Assembly: GCF_014199985.1 (NCBI RefSeq)
Contig: NZ_JACHOS010000015.1
Location: 87,295-151,294, forward strand
Direction of reading: 5' to 3'
Length of the DNA stretch: 64,000 nucleotides
From: Methylorubrum rhodesianum
GTDB lineage: Bacteria > Pseudomonadota > Alphaproteobacteria > Rhizobiales > Beijerinckiaceae
Each line of letters opens with the position of its first letter. Positions within the stretch are counted from its first letter, which is position 1. The position numbers and the translations under genes were made by a program. This document shows, in pieces, positions 9,452-17,212 of this stretch. The notes under the pieces were generated by a model. The model did no database searches. It had not been told where the DNA came from and saw only the letters and a program-made list of their open reading frames with translations.

Positions 9452-10126
9452 CTAGCGGGGACCGGCGTCCCCGCGCTGTCCGAGGGCCTCGTCGACCCGG
9501 GCGCGCAGATCTCGCGCCTTGGCCTCGGTCGCCCCGCCTTTGAACAGCGCACCGATCAGCGCCACCCCGTCGGCGCCCGCCCGGATCACGGAGGCCGCGT
9601 TGCTGGCATCGATCCCGGCGATCGCGCCGAGCGGAAGCGATTGGCCCCGGGCGAGCCGGGCGCGGAACACGATCCGCTGCAGCCCGTCGAGGCCGACCGG
9701 CGGGTCTGGATTGTCCTTGCTGGCGGTGGCGAAGACGCCGCCGATGCAGGCGTAGTCGATGGGAAGCCGGTAGAGTTCGTCGGCCTGGGCACCGGTCTTC
9801 ACGGTCAGGCCGATGATGGCGCGCGGGCCGAGCAGCCGGCGCGCCTCCTCCGGGTGGAGATCCGATTGCCCGAGATGCACGCCCTCGACGCCGGCGGCGA
9901 GGGCGAGATCGACCCGATCGTTGACGAGCAGCGGCGCGCGGCCGGCGACCGCCGCATGGATCGCCCGGATCCGCGCGAGGGCGGCGCGGGCATCGGTCAG
10001 ATCCTTGTCGCGGTACTGGAGCAGGGTGGCGCCGCCGGCTACGGCTTCCGCGGCCAGGGCGGCGAGCGCCGCTGCATCACCGCCCAGCACGCCGACATCG
10101 AGAATGCCGTAGAGGCGAAGATCCAC
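9452..10126 (-). CDS. thiE: Thiamine-phosphate synthase ThiE
   Basis: ThiE couples HMP-PP to the thiazole phosphate to make thiamine monophosphate. The 224-residue TIM-barrel protein shows LLQYRDKDLT (pyrophosphate/Mg region), LLVNDRVDLAL and GVEGVHLGQSDL, all standard ThiE signatures. The C-terminal phosphate loop is AGADGVALIGALF. The start is uncertain. GTG 10126 puts the protein at the usual length and begins just before the first beta strand (DLRLYGILDVG), with a GGCGGGGA-like site upstream. An ATG at 10201 would add a 25-residue Gly/Ala-rich tail. It is upstream of thiD and divergent from the NrtR-like regulator. Confidence 0.93.
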   Translation of the reverse strand: MDLRLYGILDVGVLGGDAAALAALAAEAVAGGATLLQYRDKDLTDARAALARIRAIHAAVAGRAPLLVNDRVDLALAAGVEGVHLGQSDLHPEEARRLLGPRAIIGLTVKTGAQADELYRLPIDYACIGGVFATASKDNPDPPVGLDGLQRIVFRARLARGQSLPLGAIAGIDASNAASVIRAGADGVALIGALFKGGATEAKARDLRARVDEALGQRGDAGPR

Positions 10127-10445
10127 CGTGATCCCCGCCGACGGACGGGACAAGCCGATCCCTGCGGCCGTCCCTGCACCGAGCCCTGCCCCGATGCTCA
10201 TACCGATCCCCCGACCTGTCCGAGCATCTGCCGTCCGAGCGCCATGGCCGCTCCCTTCGTTGATCCTGCCCTTTCGTCTAGCAGGATCGGCCCGCCGCGG
10301 CGACCGTGGCTCGACTCGTCTGCGGATGAGGCCGTCGCGTCCGTTGACGGTGCCGGGGCCGATCCGGCAAGAGCGGAGCGGTGGATTGGAACCGCTTCCG
10401 CCGACGAGGAAGGCCCGAGGAGAGGGGCTCAAGGCCGACGAACGC
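10127..10445. other. Divergent intergenic region thiE / NrtR-like gene
   Basis: About 320 bp that must contain promoters for both directions. It may hold the alternative thiE N-terminus (to 10201). I see no riboswitch core, no clear sigma-70 boxes and no long palindrome here. Confidence 0.5.
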
Positions 10446-11450
10446 ATGAGCACGGCCGAACCGGGTGTGACCGCCGCCGTGGCGGACAAGGGGACGCGCA
10501 ATGCCAGCGCCTCCTCGGTGGGGCTCGTCGCCGTGATCGTGGCGGCGACGGACGGGGAGCCGCGCGCGCTCACGGTGCAGGTTGCCGGGCAGGCTCCGGG
10601 GCGTGGGACCGCCCTGCCCGCCGGCCCGCTGGTGCCCGAGCACGCCACGCTGGAGCGGGGCCTTCGCGCCTGGGTCGAGCAGCAGACCCATCAGCGCCTC
10701 GGTTATGTCGAGCAGCTCTACACCTTCGGCGATCGCGACCGCGAGGGCGGCCAGCACGGCGTGCATCTGCTCTCGGTGGCCTATCTCGCCCTGGTGCGTG
10801 AGCTGCGCCCGGCCGGCCTCGCGGAGGCCGCCTGGCGCAACTGGTACCGCTACCTGCCCTGGGAAGACTTTCGCGAGGGACGCCCGCCGGCGCTCAGCGA
10901 GATCGAGCCGCGCCTGATGGCCTGGGTCGCCGCGGCCTCCGATCCGAAGCTCCGGCGCCTGCGCGAGGATCGGGTCGGGCTGAGCTTCGGGATCGGCGGC
11001 GCCTGGAACGAGGAGCGGGTGCTGGAGCGCTACGAGTTGCTGTTCGAGGCGGGTCTGATCCCCGAGGCCAAGGGGCAGACCGGCGCCGCCGTGCCCGATG
11101 ATCTCGCCATCACCGGGCAACCGATGGCGCACGACCATCGCCGGGTGCTCGCCACCGCGATCGGTCGCCTGCGCGGCAAGATCAAGTATCGCCCGGTGGT
11201 GTTCGAGCTGATGCCGCCCGCCTTCACCCTGCTGCAGCTTCAGCGCACGGTGGAGGCGTTGTCGGGCACGCGGCTGCACAAGCAGAACTTCCGCCGCCTC
11301 GTGGCGCAGCAGGGACTCGTCGAGGAGACGGAGGCGCTCACCAGCGGCAATGCTGGGCGTCCGGCCCGGCTGGTGCGGTTCCGCCGCGAGGTTCTCCTGG
11401 AGCGCCCGGCGCCCGGCGTGCGGCTGACCCCGTCGCGACGGACGGTGTGA
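10446..11450 (+). CDS. NrtR-like Nudix-related transcriptional regulator (COG4111 type)
   Basis: A 334-residue protein. The N-terminal part (about 20-150) has the degenerate Nudix layout of NrtR regulators (VGLVAVIVAATDGEPRALTV, RLGYVEQLYTFGDRDRE). The C-terminal part (about 230-325) resembles their winged helix (GRLRGKIKYRPVVFELMP, FTLLQLQRTVEALSG, LHKQNFRRLV). NrtR family members bind ADP-ribose and control NAD-metabolism genes. The long version with an extended middle is common in alphaproteobacteria annotated as NAD regulator or NUDIX hydrolase. The Nudix catalytic box is not intact, so regulation rather than hydrolysis is expected. No NAD genes are adjacent, so its targets are unknown. 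Start ATG 10446 precedes the first conserved strand; its ribosome site is weak. Confidence 0.75.
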   Translation: MSTAEPGVTAAVADKGTRNASASSVGLVAVIVAATDGEPRALTVQVAGQAPGRGTALPAGPLVPEHATLERGLRAWVEQQTHQRLGYVEQLYTFGDRDREGGQHGVHLLSVAYLALVRELRPAGLAEAAWRNWYRYLPWEDFREGRPPALSEIEPRLMAWVAAASDPKLRRLREDRVGLSFGIGGAWNEERVLERYELLFEAGLIPEAKGQTGAAVPDDLAITGQPMAHDHRRVLATAIGRLRGKIKYRPVVFELMPPAFTLLQLQRTVEALSGTRLHKQNFRRLVAQQGLVEETEALTSGNAGRPARLVRFRREVLLERPAPGVRLTPSRRTV

Positions 11451-11510
11451 GGGGACCGGCGCGGGTGATCGTCGGTCCTGGGCAGGGCCGGCCGTCCTGC
11501 GGCACCGTGC

Positions 11511-11786
11511 TCAGCCCTGAAGGACGCGTCCGAACTGCTCCGGGCAGCCTGCGACGAGGGTAGGCGCCAGCGGCAGGTCGGCGCGGGTGCAGAGACTGAA
11601 GCCGTAATAGGGCGTCAGCAGATCCGGTTCGGGAACGCCGACCCAGAGACGGACCATCGGCCAATCCTCATCCACGCTGACGAGGAGCATCTGGCGGGAC
11701 GGATCGAGCGCGGCCGCCTGCTCGCGAAACAGGATCTCGACCGACCGGATCTTCTCGGTCGCGATTCGCCTTTGTGCCCAGATCAT
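11511..11786 (-). CDS. Conserved-looking hypothetical protein, 91 aa
   Basis: ATG 11786 has a good ribosome site (GGAGGG about 12 bases upstream). The product starts MIWAQRRIATEKIRSVEI, contains a charged helix followed by strands (MLLVSVDEDWPMVRLWVGVP) and ends near AGCPEQFGRVLQG. It has no signal peptide, membrane segment or motif I can assign. It resembles no family I can name. Convergent with the NrtR-like gene. Confidence 0.65.
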   Translation of the reverse strand: MIWAQRRIATEKIRSVEILFREQAAALDPSRQMLLVSVDEDWPMVRLWVGVPEPDLLTPYYGFSLCTRADLPLAPTLVAGCPEQFGRVLQG

Positions 11787-11833
11787 CGGCAAGCGCCCTC
11801 CGACGGCGGGTTTGCCGACCGGATGGCGGTCTC

Positions 11834-12022
11834 TCAATCGGTCCTGGCGCAGGGCAGGTGCCACGGCGGACCGCGGATGAAGCGTCGACCGAAACCGTAG
11901 AGCGGTCCGGAGGCGCCGCGCCGTGCGGCCAACGGTAGGCCAAGGGGCTCGGCCAGAGGCTCGGGCAGGAGGCCCGGCAAATAGCCTGGCCAACGGGCCG
12001 AGCCTTGCCGAGCCTGCGTCAT
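11834..12022 (-). CDS. Possible small protein downstream of mucR, 62 aa
   Basis: The open frame begins 17 bp after the mucR-family stop on the same strand. The product is Pro/Gly/Arg-rich (PGYLPGLLPEPLAEPLGLPL, GPLYGFGRRFIRGPPW) and could be a small gene co-transcribed with mucR. No clear Shine-Dalgarno sequence precedes ATG 12022, and the composition could also arise from non-coding GC-rich DNA. Function unknown. Confidence 0.35.
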   Translation of the reverse strand: MTQARQGSARWPGYLPGLLPEPLAEPLGLPLAARRGASGPLYGFGRRFIRGPPWHLPCARTD

Positions 12023-12038
12023 CCGAGCCGATGCGGCC

Positions 12039-12563
12039 TCAGGCTTGCGCTTCCTTCTTGCGGCGCGGGGCGCGACGCTTCTTCTCCGGAGCGGGCTCCG
12101 GCTCGGCGGCCACGGGCTCGGGCGCCGCCTCCGGCTCGGCGACCCGGCGCCGCTGCTGCCCCAGACCGAGGGCGCGTGCCAGTTCTGAGCGCTGCTCCGA
12201 ATAGCTCGCCGACGTCATCGGGTAGTCGTTGGGCAGGCCCCACTTCGCCCGATACTGTTCCGGCGAGAGACCGCGCAGGGTGAGATGGCGGCGCAGCGTC
12301 TTGTAGGGCTTGCCGTCCTCGAAGCTGACCAGGAAATCGTGGCTGATCGACTTGCGGATCTCCTGCGGCGTCGCCTTCGGCGGGCCGGTCTCGAGGGACG
12401 GACGTCCGCTCAAGCTGACCGAGCGGATCGCCTCATGCACTTCTCCGAGCAGTTTCGGAAGCTCGGCGCTCTGGACATGATTGTTGCTGACATAAGCAGA
12501 AACGACATCCGCCGTAAGGGTAACGAGGCGGGCTGTTTCCGCATCCTGTTCACTGGTTTCCAT
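12039..12563 (-). CDS. MucR/Ros-family transcriptional regulator lacking canonical zinc ligands
   Basis: A 174-residue protein with the Ros/MucR domain at about residues 70-135 (SISHDFLVSFEDGKPYKTLR, RAKWGLPNDYPMTSASYSEQ, ARALGLGQQRR) and a Pro/Glu/Ala-rich then basic C-terminal tail. Family members are global DNA-binding regulators of exopolysaccharide, motility and cell-cycle genes and bind A/T-rich sites. In Ros the prokaryotic zinc finger uses two Cys and two His. Here the position of the first Cys is Ser (VSFED), the second is Asp as in other MucRs, and the second His (usual HLxTHYG) is replaced in HLTLRG. It may fold without zinc, as shown for some Mesorhizobium Ros homologues. The upstream 735-bp gap is locally AT-richer, consistent with autoregulation. 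Confidence 0.88.
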   Translation of the reverse strand: METSEQDAETARLVTLTADVVSAYVSNNHVQSAELPKLLGEVHEAIRSVSLSGRPSLETGPPKATPQEIRKSISHDFLVSFEDGKPYKTLRRHLTLRGLSPEQYRAKWGLPNDYPMTSASYSEQRSELARALGLGQQRRRVAEPEAAPEPVAAEPEPAPEKKRRAPRRKKEAQA

Positions 12564-13298
12564 GGCGCGATCTTCTATGAGGGAGGATTACCAGCAAGAC
12601 GGTAAGCTCAGAGCCGCTGACGAGCAAGACATCATCTTTGAAATCGCGCTCAATCAGGTCGAAGAGAATGGAGCGCCGCGCCTGTTTCTATGCTTCCCGA
12701 ATGGAAAAATAGCCGTTGCGAAGCTGCTGAAAAAAACGATTGCGTGCGACTTGCGGCTCAGCCTTTAGAGCTAGCTGGAATATTTCATATGTTAGGAACG
12801 GTATCGACGTCTTTTAGAAAACGATGCTGTTTCAACGGGTTGAGATTTCGGTGGCGGAGGCGGTTCCGGTGCTGCGGGTGCGGGTCGGGCAGCCTTGCGC
12901 TCGCGATGACGGTCCAGGTCCGGCAAAACACCTTTGGGTTGCGACACCCCGCCGCATGTCTCAGTATTTTCTGTGGATTTCCTTGGCCGCCTCAAGCGAA
13001 TTGAGCGCATCGAAGAGACAAGGGCGTCCGGTCTCACCGTCGTCCCGGTTCAGCCTCAAGTCTATGTCCGCAATACAAGGTTGCGCCAACTCGATCGAGG
13101 TGGGGCGGAGCACGAGCCGCTGTTGCGCTGTCGAGATGCGGCCTTCGTCCCGGCTCGTATGAGCGGAATCTTATCGGGCTCGATCACAGGGGTACGGGGC
13201 CGGCCGTTTGGCAGCCGGCCGGCACCGAGCCTCCGGCGTCGGGCCGATAAGCCGGTTCCCGCTTCGCCGGGCGAAGATCGCCCGGAATGGTCCGGGGG
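12564..13298. other. 735-bp intergenic region with locally lower GC, mucR-family promoter side
   Basis: No gene is supported here. The stretch about 12,690-12,840 is clearly AT-richer than its neighbours, as expected for a MucR-type target and promoter. A 63-codon frame from ATG 12577 (+) lies in this region but has no recognisable family. Two GC-rich hairpins lie downstream of argC: CCGGCC...GGCCGG near 13200-13223 and CCGGGCGA-N3-TCGCCCGG near 13268-13286. The second sits just after the argC stop and may be its transcript end, though no T-run follows. Confidence 0.5.
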
Positions 13299-14243
13299 TC
13301 AGTCGAGACCGAGCATCAGGCCGAGATTCTGGACTGCGGCTCCCGAAGCGCCCTTACCGAGATTGTCGAGGCGGGCAACCAGCACGGCTTGGCCGTGGCT
13401 GTCGGAGCCGAAAACCCGCAATTCGAGCCGGTCGGTATCGTTAAGGGCTTCCGGCTCGAGGCGCTCGCGGTGGGCGCCTTCCTCCGCGCCGCGCACGACC
13501 TTCACCAGCGGCGCGCCGGCATACCAATCGGCGAGCGCCGCCTCGAGGTCGCCCGGCGTCGGGCGGCCGGGCACCGTGCCGAGATGCAGCGGAATGCTGA
13601 CCAGCATGCCCTGCCGGAAGTTGCCGACGGAGGGGATGAAGATCGGTCGGCGGGTGAGGCGGCTATAGGCTTCGATCTCCGGCAGGTGCTTGTGGCCGAA
13701 GCCGAGCCCGTAGAGCTGGAACGGTGCCCCCTCCCTGCGCTCGTAGCTCTCGATCATGCTGCGGCCGCCGCCGCTATAGCCGCTGACCGCGTTGATGCTG
13801 ATGGGATGATCCGCCGGAAGCAGGCCGCGCTCGACCAGCGGGCGCAGCAGCGCGATCGCTCCGGTCGGATAGCAGCCGGGATTGGCGACCCGGCGCGCGT
13901 TGCGGATGGCCTCGGCCTGATCCGGCGCCATCTCGGCGAAGCCGTAGGCCCAGCCCGGCGCGATGCGGTGGGCCGTGCTGGCGTCGAGGAGCTTCGGGCC
14001 GCCCTCGGGCAGGCTGTCGGCCAGGGCCGCCGTCTCGCGGGAGGCGTCGTCGGGCAGGCAGAGCACGACGAGATCGACCTCCTCGAGGATCGTCCGCTTC
14101 GCGCCCGCATCCTTCCGGCTCTCGTGGGGGATGCTGACGAGGCGCACCCTGCCCTCGCGCTCCAGACGCTCGCGGATGCCGAGGCCGGTGGTGCCGGCCT
14201 CGCCGTCGATGAACACCTTCGGAGCGCTGACGCCGTCGGACAT
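13299..14243 (-). CDS. argC: N-acetyl-gamma-glutamyl-phosphate reductase (short ArgC type)
   Basis: ArgC reduces N-acetylglutamyl-phosphate to the semialdehyde in arginine biosynthesis. The 314-residue length and sequence fit the short type-2 ArgC typical of alphaproteobacteria. The N-terminal NADP-binding segment is KVFIDGEAGTTGLGIRERL and the catalytic Cys lies in VANPGCYPTGAIAL (about residue 115). GYSGGGRSMIE and the His-rich FGHKHLPEIEAY follow. ATG 14243 is used because homology begins there; the upstream in-frame stretch is not conserved in style. It appears monocistronic. Confidence 0.96.
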   Translation of the reverse strand: MSDGVSAPKVFIDGEAGTTGLGIRERLEREGRVRLVSIPHESRKDAGAKRTILEEVDLVVLCLPDDASRETAALADSLPEGGPKLLDASTAHRIAPGWAYGFAEMAPDQAEAIRNARRVANPGCYPTGAIALLRPLVERGLLPADHPISINAVSGYSGGGRSMIESYERREGAPFQLYGLGFGHKHLPEIEAYSRLTRRPIFIPSVGNFRQGMLVSIPLHLGTVPGRPTPGDLEAALADWYAGAPLVKVVRGAEEGAHRERLEPEALNDTDRLELRVFGSDSHGQAVLVARLDNLGKGASGAAVQNLGLMLGLD

Positions 14244-14496
14244 CGCAACAATCCTCGCTCGACCCTGGTCCGGGCCGCTCTGTATACGTGGCGGGTGGAG
14301 CAACCCGTTGCCTCGGTGGCGCGGAGGTGGAAGTTCCGCCCTCCCCTGTCAACGTCTTCGGTGCCCGCACGGGCTCTTCCGTGCGACCCCGGCCGGTCGT
14401 GGCCGAGCCGCGTTGTCCGTGGACAGGCCGAGCGCCGCCGGAACTCAAGATGACGCCTTCTGTTGACAGCCGAATGTCGCTCAGGAGGCGAACCCG

Positions 14497-15045
14497 ATGT
14501 CAGGCACAGCGAAGAAGACTGATCCGAAGCTCTGGGACAAGGTCAAGAAAGAGGTGACGCAATCGTCCAAGGGCGGCAAGCCCGGACAATGGTCGGCCCG
14601 CAAGGCCCAGATGGCCACCAGCGAATACAAGAAGGAAGGCGGCGGCTACGCCGGCAAGAAGTCCGACGACAACGATCTCAAGCAGTGGACCGATGAGGAG
14701 TGGGACACCAAGTCGGGCAAGGCGAGCGGCAAGACCGGCGAGCGCTACCTGCCCAAGAAGGCGCGCGAGAAACTGTCCGATTCGGAGTACAAGCGCTCGA
14801 CCGCAAAGAAGCGGGCCGATTCCGCGCAAGGCAAGCAGCACTCGAAGCAGCCCGCCGACGTGGCCAAGAAGGCGGCTTCCGCCCGCAAGACCGGCGGCAA
14901 GGCCGGCAGGACGACGGACAGGAAGGTGTCGGCCAAAAGCGGCAGCGGCGCGACCAAGGCGGAGCTGATGCAGCGCGCGCGCAAGCAGGACATTCCCGGG
15001 CGCTCGAAGATGACCAAGGGCGAGCTGGAGCGCGCCCTGGCCTGA
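14497..15045 (+). CDS. DUF5872 protein with C-terminal Rho-N/SAP-like helix-extended-loop domain
   Basis: A 182-residue very basic protein preceded by an ideal AGGAGG site. The N-terminal part (about 8-65; DPKLWDKVKKEVTQSSKGGK, GQWSARKAQMATSEYKK) matches the DUF5872 pattern seen in small stress-associated bacterial proteins. The middle is Lys/Ala/Ser-rich and disordered. The last about 32 residues (ATKAELMQRARKQDIPGRSK, MTKGELERAL) resemble a Rho N-terminal or SAP/HeH nucleic-acid-binding motif. Nucleic-acid binding is likely, and a role in stress protection of DNA or RNA is speculative. A GC-rich hairpin after the stop (about 15,059-15,088) may end the transcript. Confidence 0.85.
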   Translation: MSGTAKKTDPKLWDKVKKEVTQSSKGGKPGQWSARKAQMATSEYKKEGGGYAGKKSDDNDLKQWTDEEWDTKSGKASGKTGERYLPKKAREKLSDSEYKRSTAKKRADSAQGKQHSKQPADVAKKAASARKTGGKAGRTTDRKVSAKSGSGATKAELMQRARKQDIPGRSKMTKGELERALA

Positions 15046-15326
15046 TCCGCGCGGGAGAGCGGCGAGGGCGGCTTCCGCCCCGCCGCGCTCGAAGGCGTCG
15101 GCCGCAACGACGTGCCGGCGCCCGATGGTCGAAGACATCCGGGGCCATCGAGGGAAATCGGCCGGGTCGGTGCAAGTCGCAACCGCCGTCGCGTCTTAAG
15201 GTCGCCGCAGCGAGGGCCGCCGGTTCGTCGGGCGCTGTGTCGGACCGTCACGCCGCCGCCGCACGAGCGGGCGTCGATGCATGGCCCCGGCGTTCGGAGG
15301 ATGCTTTCGAAAGCTCCGTGGGGGAC

Positions 15327-15497
15327 TCAGTTCTCGTCAGGGCCGGCCGCGGAAGGCTCGGGCTCGCCGTCTGTGTAGCCCTCAAGCCAGTCGAGGCTCT
15401 CTTGCGAACCCGCCTCGTAGGGGTTCGCGGAGTCGGGCTGGCCCATCGCCTTGGCGGCTTTGCCCTCTTCGAAGATCTTGCTCGATACCACGGCCAT
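15327..15497 (-). CDS. Small Rmf/CrpP-like protein, 56 aa
   Basis: ATG 15497 has AAAGGA 8 bases upstream and is preferred over an earlier in-frame ATG at 15530. The core FEEGKAAKAMGQPDSANPY then WLEGYTDGE reproduces the spacing of the ribosome modulation factor/CrpP superfamily (G-x-x-A-x-x-x-G, then PY, then W-L-x-G). Rmf dimerises ribosomes in stationary phase, while CrpP-type relatives have other or unknown roles. The acidic C-terminal tail (GEPEPSAAGPDEN) is unlike E. coli Rmf, which is basic, so ribosome binding should not be assumed. Confidence 0.7.
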   Translation of the reverse strand: MAVVSSKIFEEGKAAKAMGQPDSANPYEAGSQESLDWLEGYTDGEPEPSAAGPDEN

Positions 15498-15725
15498 CGA
15501 CCGATCCTTTCGCGATGCGGGCTCGGCCATCGCCGGGCCGGAGGGGGCGGGAACAGAAGCGATCCGGCGCCGCGGCGGTTCCCGCGGGAGCCGCCGCCGT
15601 TCTTACAAACTGCGATGGCTTTTCGCGCGAGTGTCTCGTTGGCGAATCGTCGCTTGGCGCAGTGAATCTCCCGCGCCGCGCGGGCTCGTCGGTGCGCTCC
15701 CCGCTTCGATCGAGCGCGGAGCCTG

Positions 15726-15926
15726 TCAGGAGACGGAATCGGGTTCCGGCGCGGGCTTGGCCTCGGCGCGGTGCAGGCGGCTCAGCAGCACGAGCAGCGA
15801 GCCGGGCAGCGGAGCTTCCAAGCTGTCCGGGGCGAGGATGTCCGAGCTCGCGGCCCGCCGGCGGTCGGGCCGCGGCTCGCGCTTCACGATGACGGGGGAA
15901 CGGAGGCGGGCGGATCTGGGTGTCAT
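15726..15926 (-). CDS. Possible small hypothetical protein, 66 aa
   Basis: Open frame from ATG 15926. The N-terminus is Arg-rich (MTPRSARLRSPVIVKREPRP) and the middle hydrophobic/acidic (DSLEAPLPGSLLVLLSRLHR). No strong ribosome site and no recognised family. Its coding status is uncertain, and the GC-rich DNA could give such a frame by chance. Confidence 0.35.
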   Translation of the reverse strand: MTPRSARLRSPVIVKREPRPDRRRAASSDILAPDSLEAPLPGSLLVLLSRLHRAEAKPAPEPDSVS

Positions 15927-16239
15927 GACGCGGTGAGAACTCAAAGGCGCATGATGAACGGTACTGCAAAGCCCCTCTTGCAGACCCCGCCCAAAGAGGG
16001 CGGACCCGTCGATGGAGGGTCGGCGGGGTGCAGGTACGAGTCGCTTTGGACGATGTGAACGCCGCCTTTCGGCTCCGGTTCCGCACATTTAGACTAGAAA
16101 TTAGACATCATGCTTGTGGATTAGGCATTATTTGTCTTGTCTGTGCTATTTCGAACACGGCTCGCGCCCCGCCTCGATCGAGGCCGGGCGTGCGTGAAGG
16201 CCGTGGCCCTCCGGGCGTGCCGGTGGTAGAGGGCGCTCC
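15927..16239. promoter_or_regulatory. Promoter region upstream of prmA, AT-rich
   Basis: About 310 bp without a supported gene. The stretch 16083-16160 is strikingly AT-rich for this genome and includes the near-repeat TTTAGACT / ATTAGAC. This is the most likely promoter zone for prmA, but I cannot assign exact -35/-10 boxes. Confidence 0.45.
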
Positions 16240-17157
16240 ATGCTCGAAGGTCTGCCGCCGCACCGACCCACGCACGTCCTGCGCCTGATCACGGACGAGC
16301 CCTCCGCTCGCGCCATGACCGAACTCCTGGGCGAGATGTTCGATCCCATGGAGACGGCGGTGGCCGCCTTCGAGGTGGAGGAGACCGGGGCGTGGCGGCT
16401 GGAGGCCTATTTCTCGGAGGAGCCCGACGCGGAGATGATCCGCGAACTGATCCGCCCGGTGCTCGGCGCGCAGGCGGATGAGGCGGTCTTCGAGACCATC
16501 GACCAGCAGGATTGGGTGCGCGCCTCGCTGGAGGGGTTGAAGCCGGTGCGTGCCGGCCGCTTCCTCGTCCATGGCGGCCACGACCGGCACCAGGTGCGGG
16601 GGAACGACCTCGCCATCGAGATCGAGGCGGCGCTCGCCTTCGGCACCGGCCATCACGGCACCACCCTCGGCTGCCTGCGGGCGCTGGTGGACGAGTTGAA
16701 GCGCCGCCGTCCGACCCACGTTCTCGATGTCGGCACCGGGACCGGCATCCTCGGCTTTGCCGCCGCCAAGGCGCTTCGCACGCCCGTGATCGCCGGCGAT
16801 CTCGACCCCGAGGCCGTGACCACCGCCCGCGGCAATGCCCGTCTCAACGGGCTCGGTCCCTATATGCGGTTCTACCACGCGCCGGGTGTCCGCCACGCGC
16901 TCGCCGACCGGCCCCGCGGCTTCGACGTGGTCTTCGCCAACATCCTGGCCCGCCCGCTCAAGCGGCTCGCGCCCTCGCTCACCGCCGTGGTAGCCGATGA
17001 CGGCGTGCTGATCCTCTCCGGCCTGATCGAGCGCGACGTGCCGGGCGTGCTCTCGACCTACCGCCACCGCGGCTTCCATCTCGCCCGCTCCGGCGTGATC
17101 GAGGGCTGGGCGACTCTGGTGCTGCGCCGGGGCGGGGCGGCCCCCCGCCCGCGCTGA
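16240..17157 (+). CDS. prmA: Ribosomal protein L11 methyltransferase PrmA
   Basis: PrmA trimethylates lysines and the N-terminus of ribosomal protein L11 using SAM. The 305-residue protein has an N-terminal L11-recognition domain (about 1-90), then LAFGTGHHGTTLGCL and the SAM-binding motif VLDVGTGTGILGFAAAKAL (about 160-180). Next comes VIAGDLDPEAVTTARGNA and the NILA catalytic-pocket motif in VVFANILARPLK. Its length is usual for alphaproteobacterial PrmA. It precedes the aminopeptidase P gene by 55 bp and may share its transcript. Confidence 0.95.
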   Translation: MLEGLPPHRPTHVLRLITDEPSARAMTELLGEMFDPMETAVAAFEVEETGAWRLEAYFSEEPDAEMIRELIRPVLGAQADEAVFETIDQQDWVRASLEGLKPVRAGRFLVHGGHDRHQVRGNDLAIEIEAALAFGTGHHGTTLGCLRALVDELKRRRPTHVLDVGTGTGILGFAAAKALRTPVIAGDLDPEAVTTARGNARLNGLGPYMRFYHAPGVRHALADRPRGFDVVFANILARPLKRLAPSLTAVVADDGVLILSGLIERDVPGVLSTYRHRGFHLARSGVIEGWATLVLRRGGAAPRPR

Positions 17158-17212
17158 GAAGCCCGCGCCGAGGAGGGTGTCGCGGGGTCGTCCGACGCGG
17201 TAGATTTCCGCC

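Noticed and set aside
10127..10445. Possible TPP riboswitch upstream of thiE
   Set aside because: The conserved THI-box core was not found on the minus strand; thiE start uncertainty alone is not evidence.
12577..12768. A 63-codon plus-strand frame in the mucR-argC gap
   Set aside because: It lies in the mucR promoter zone and has no recognisable family. Left as a note in the intergenic entry rather than a gene.
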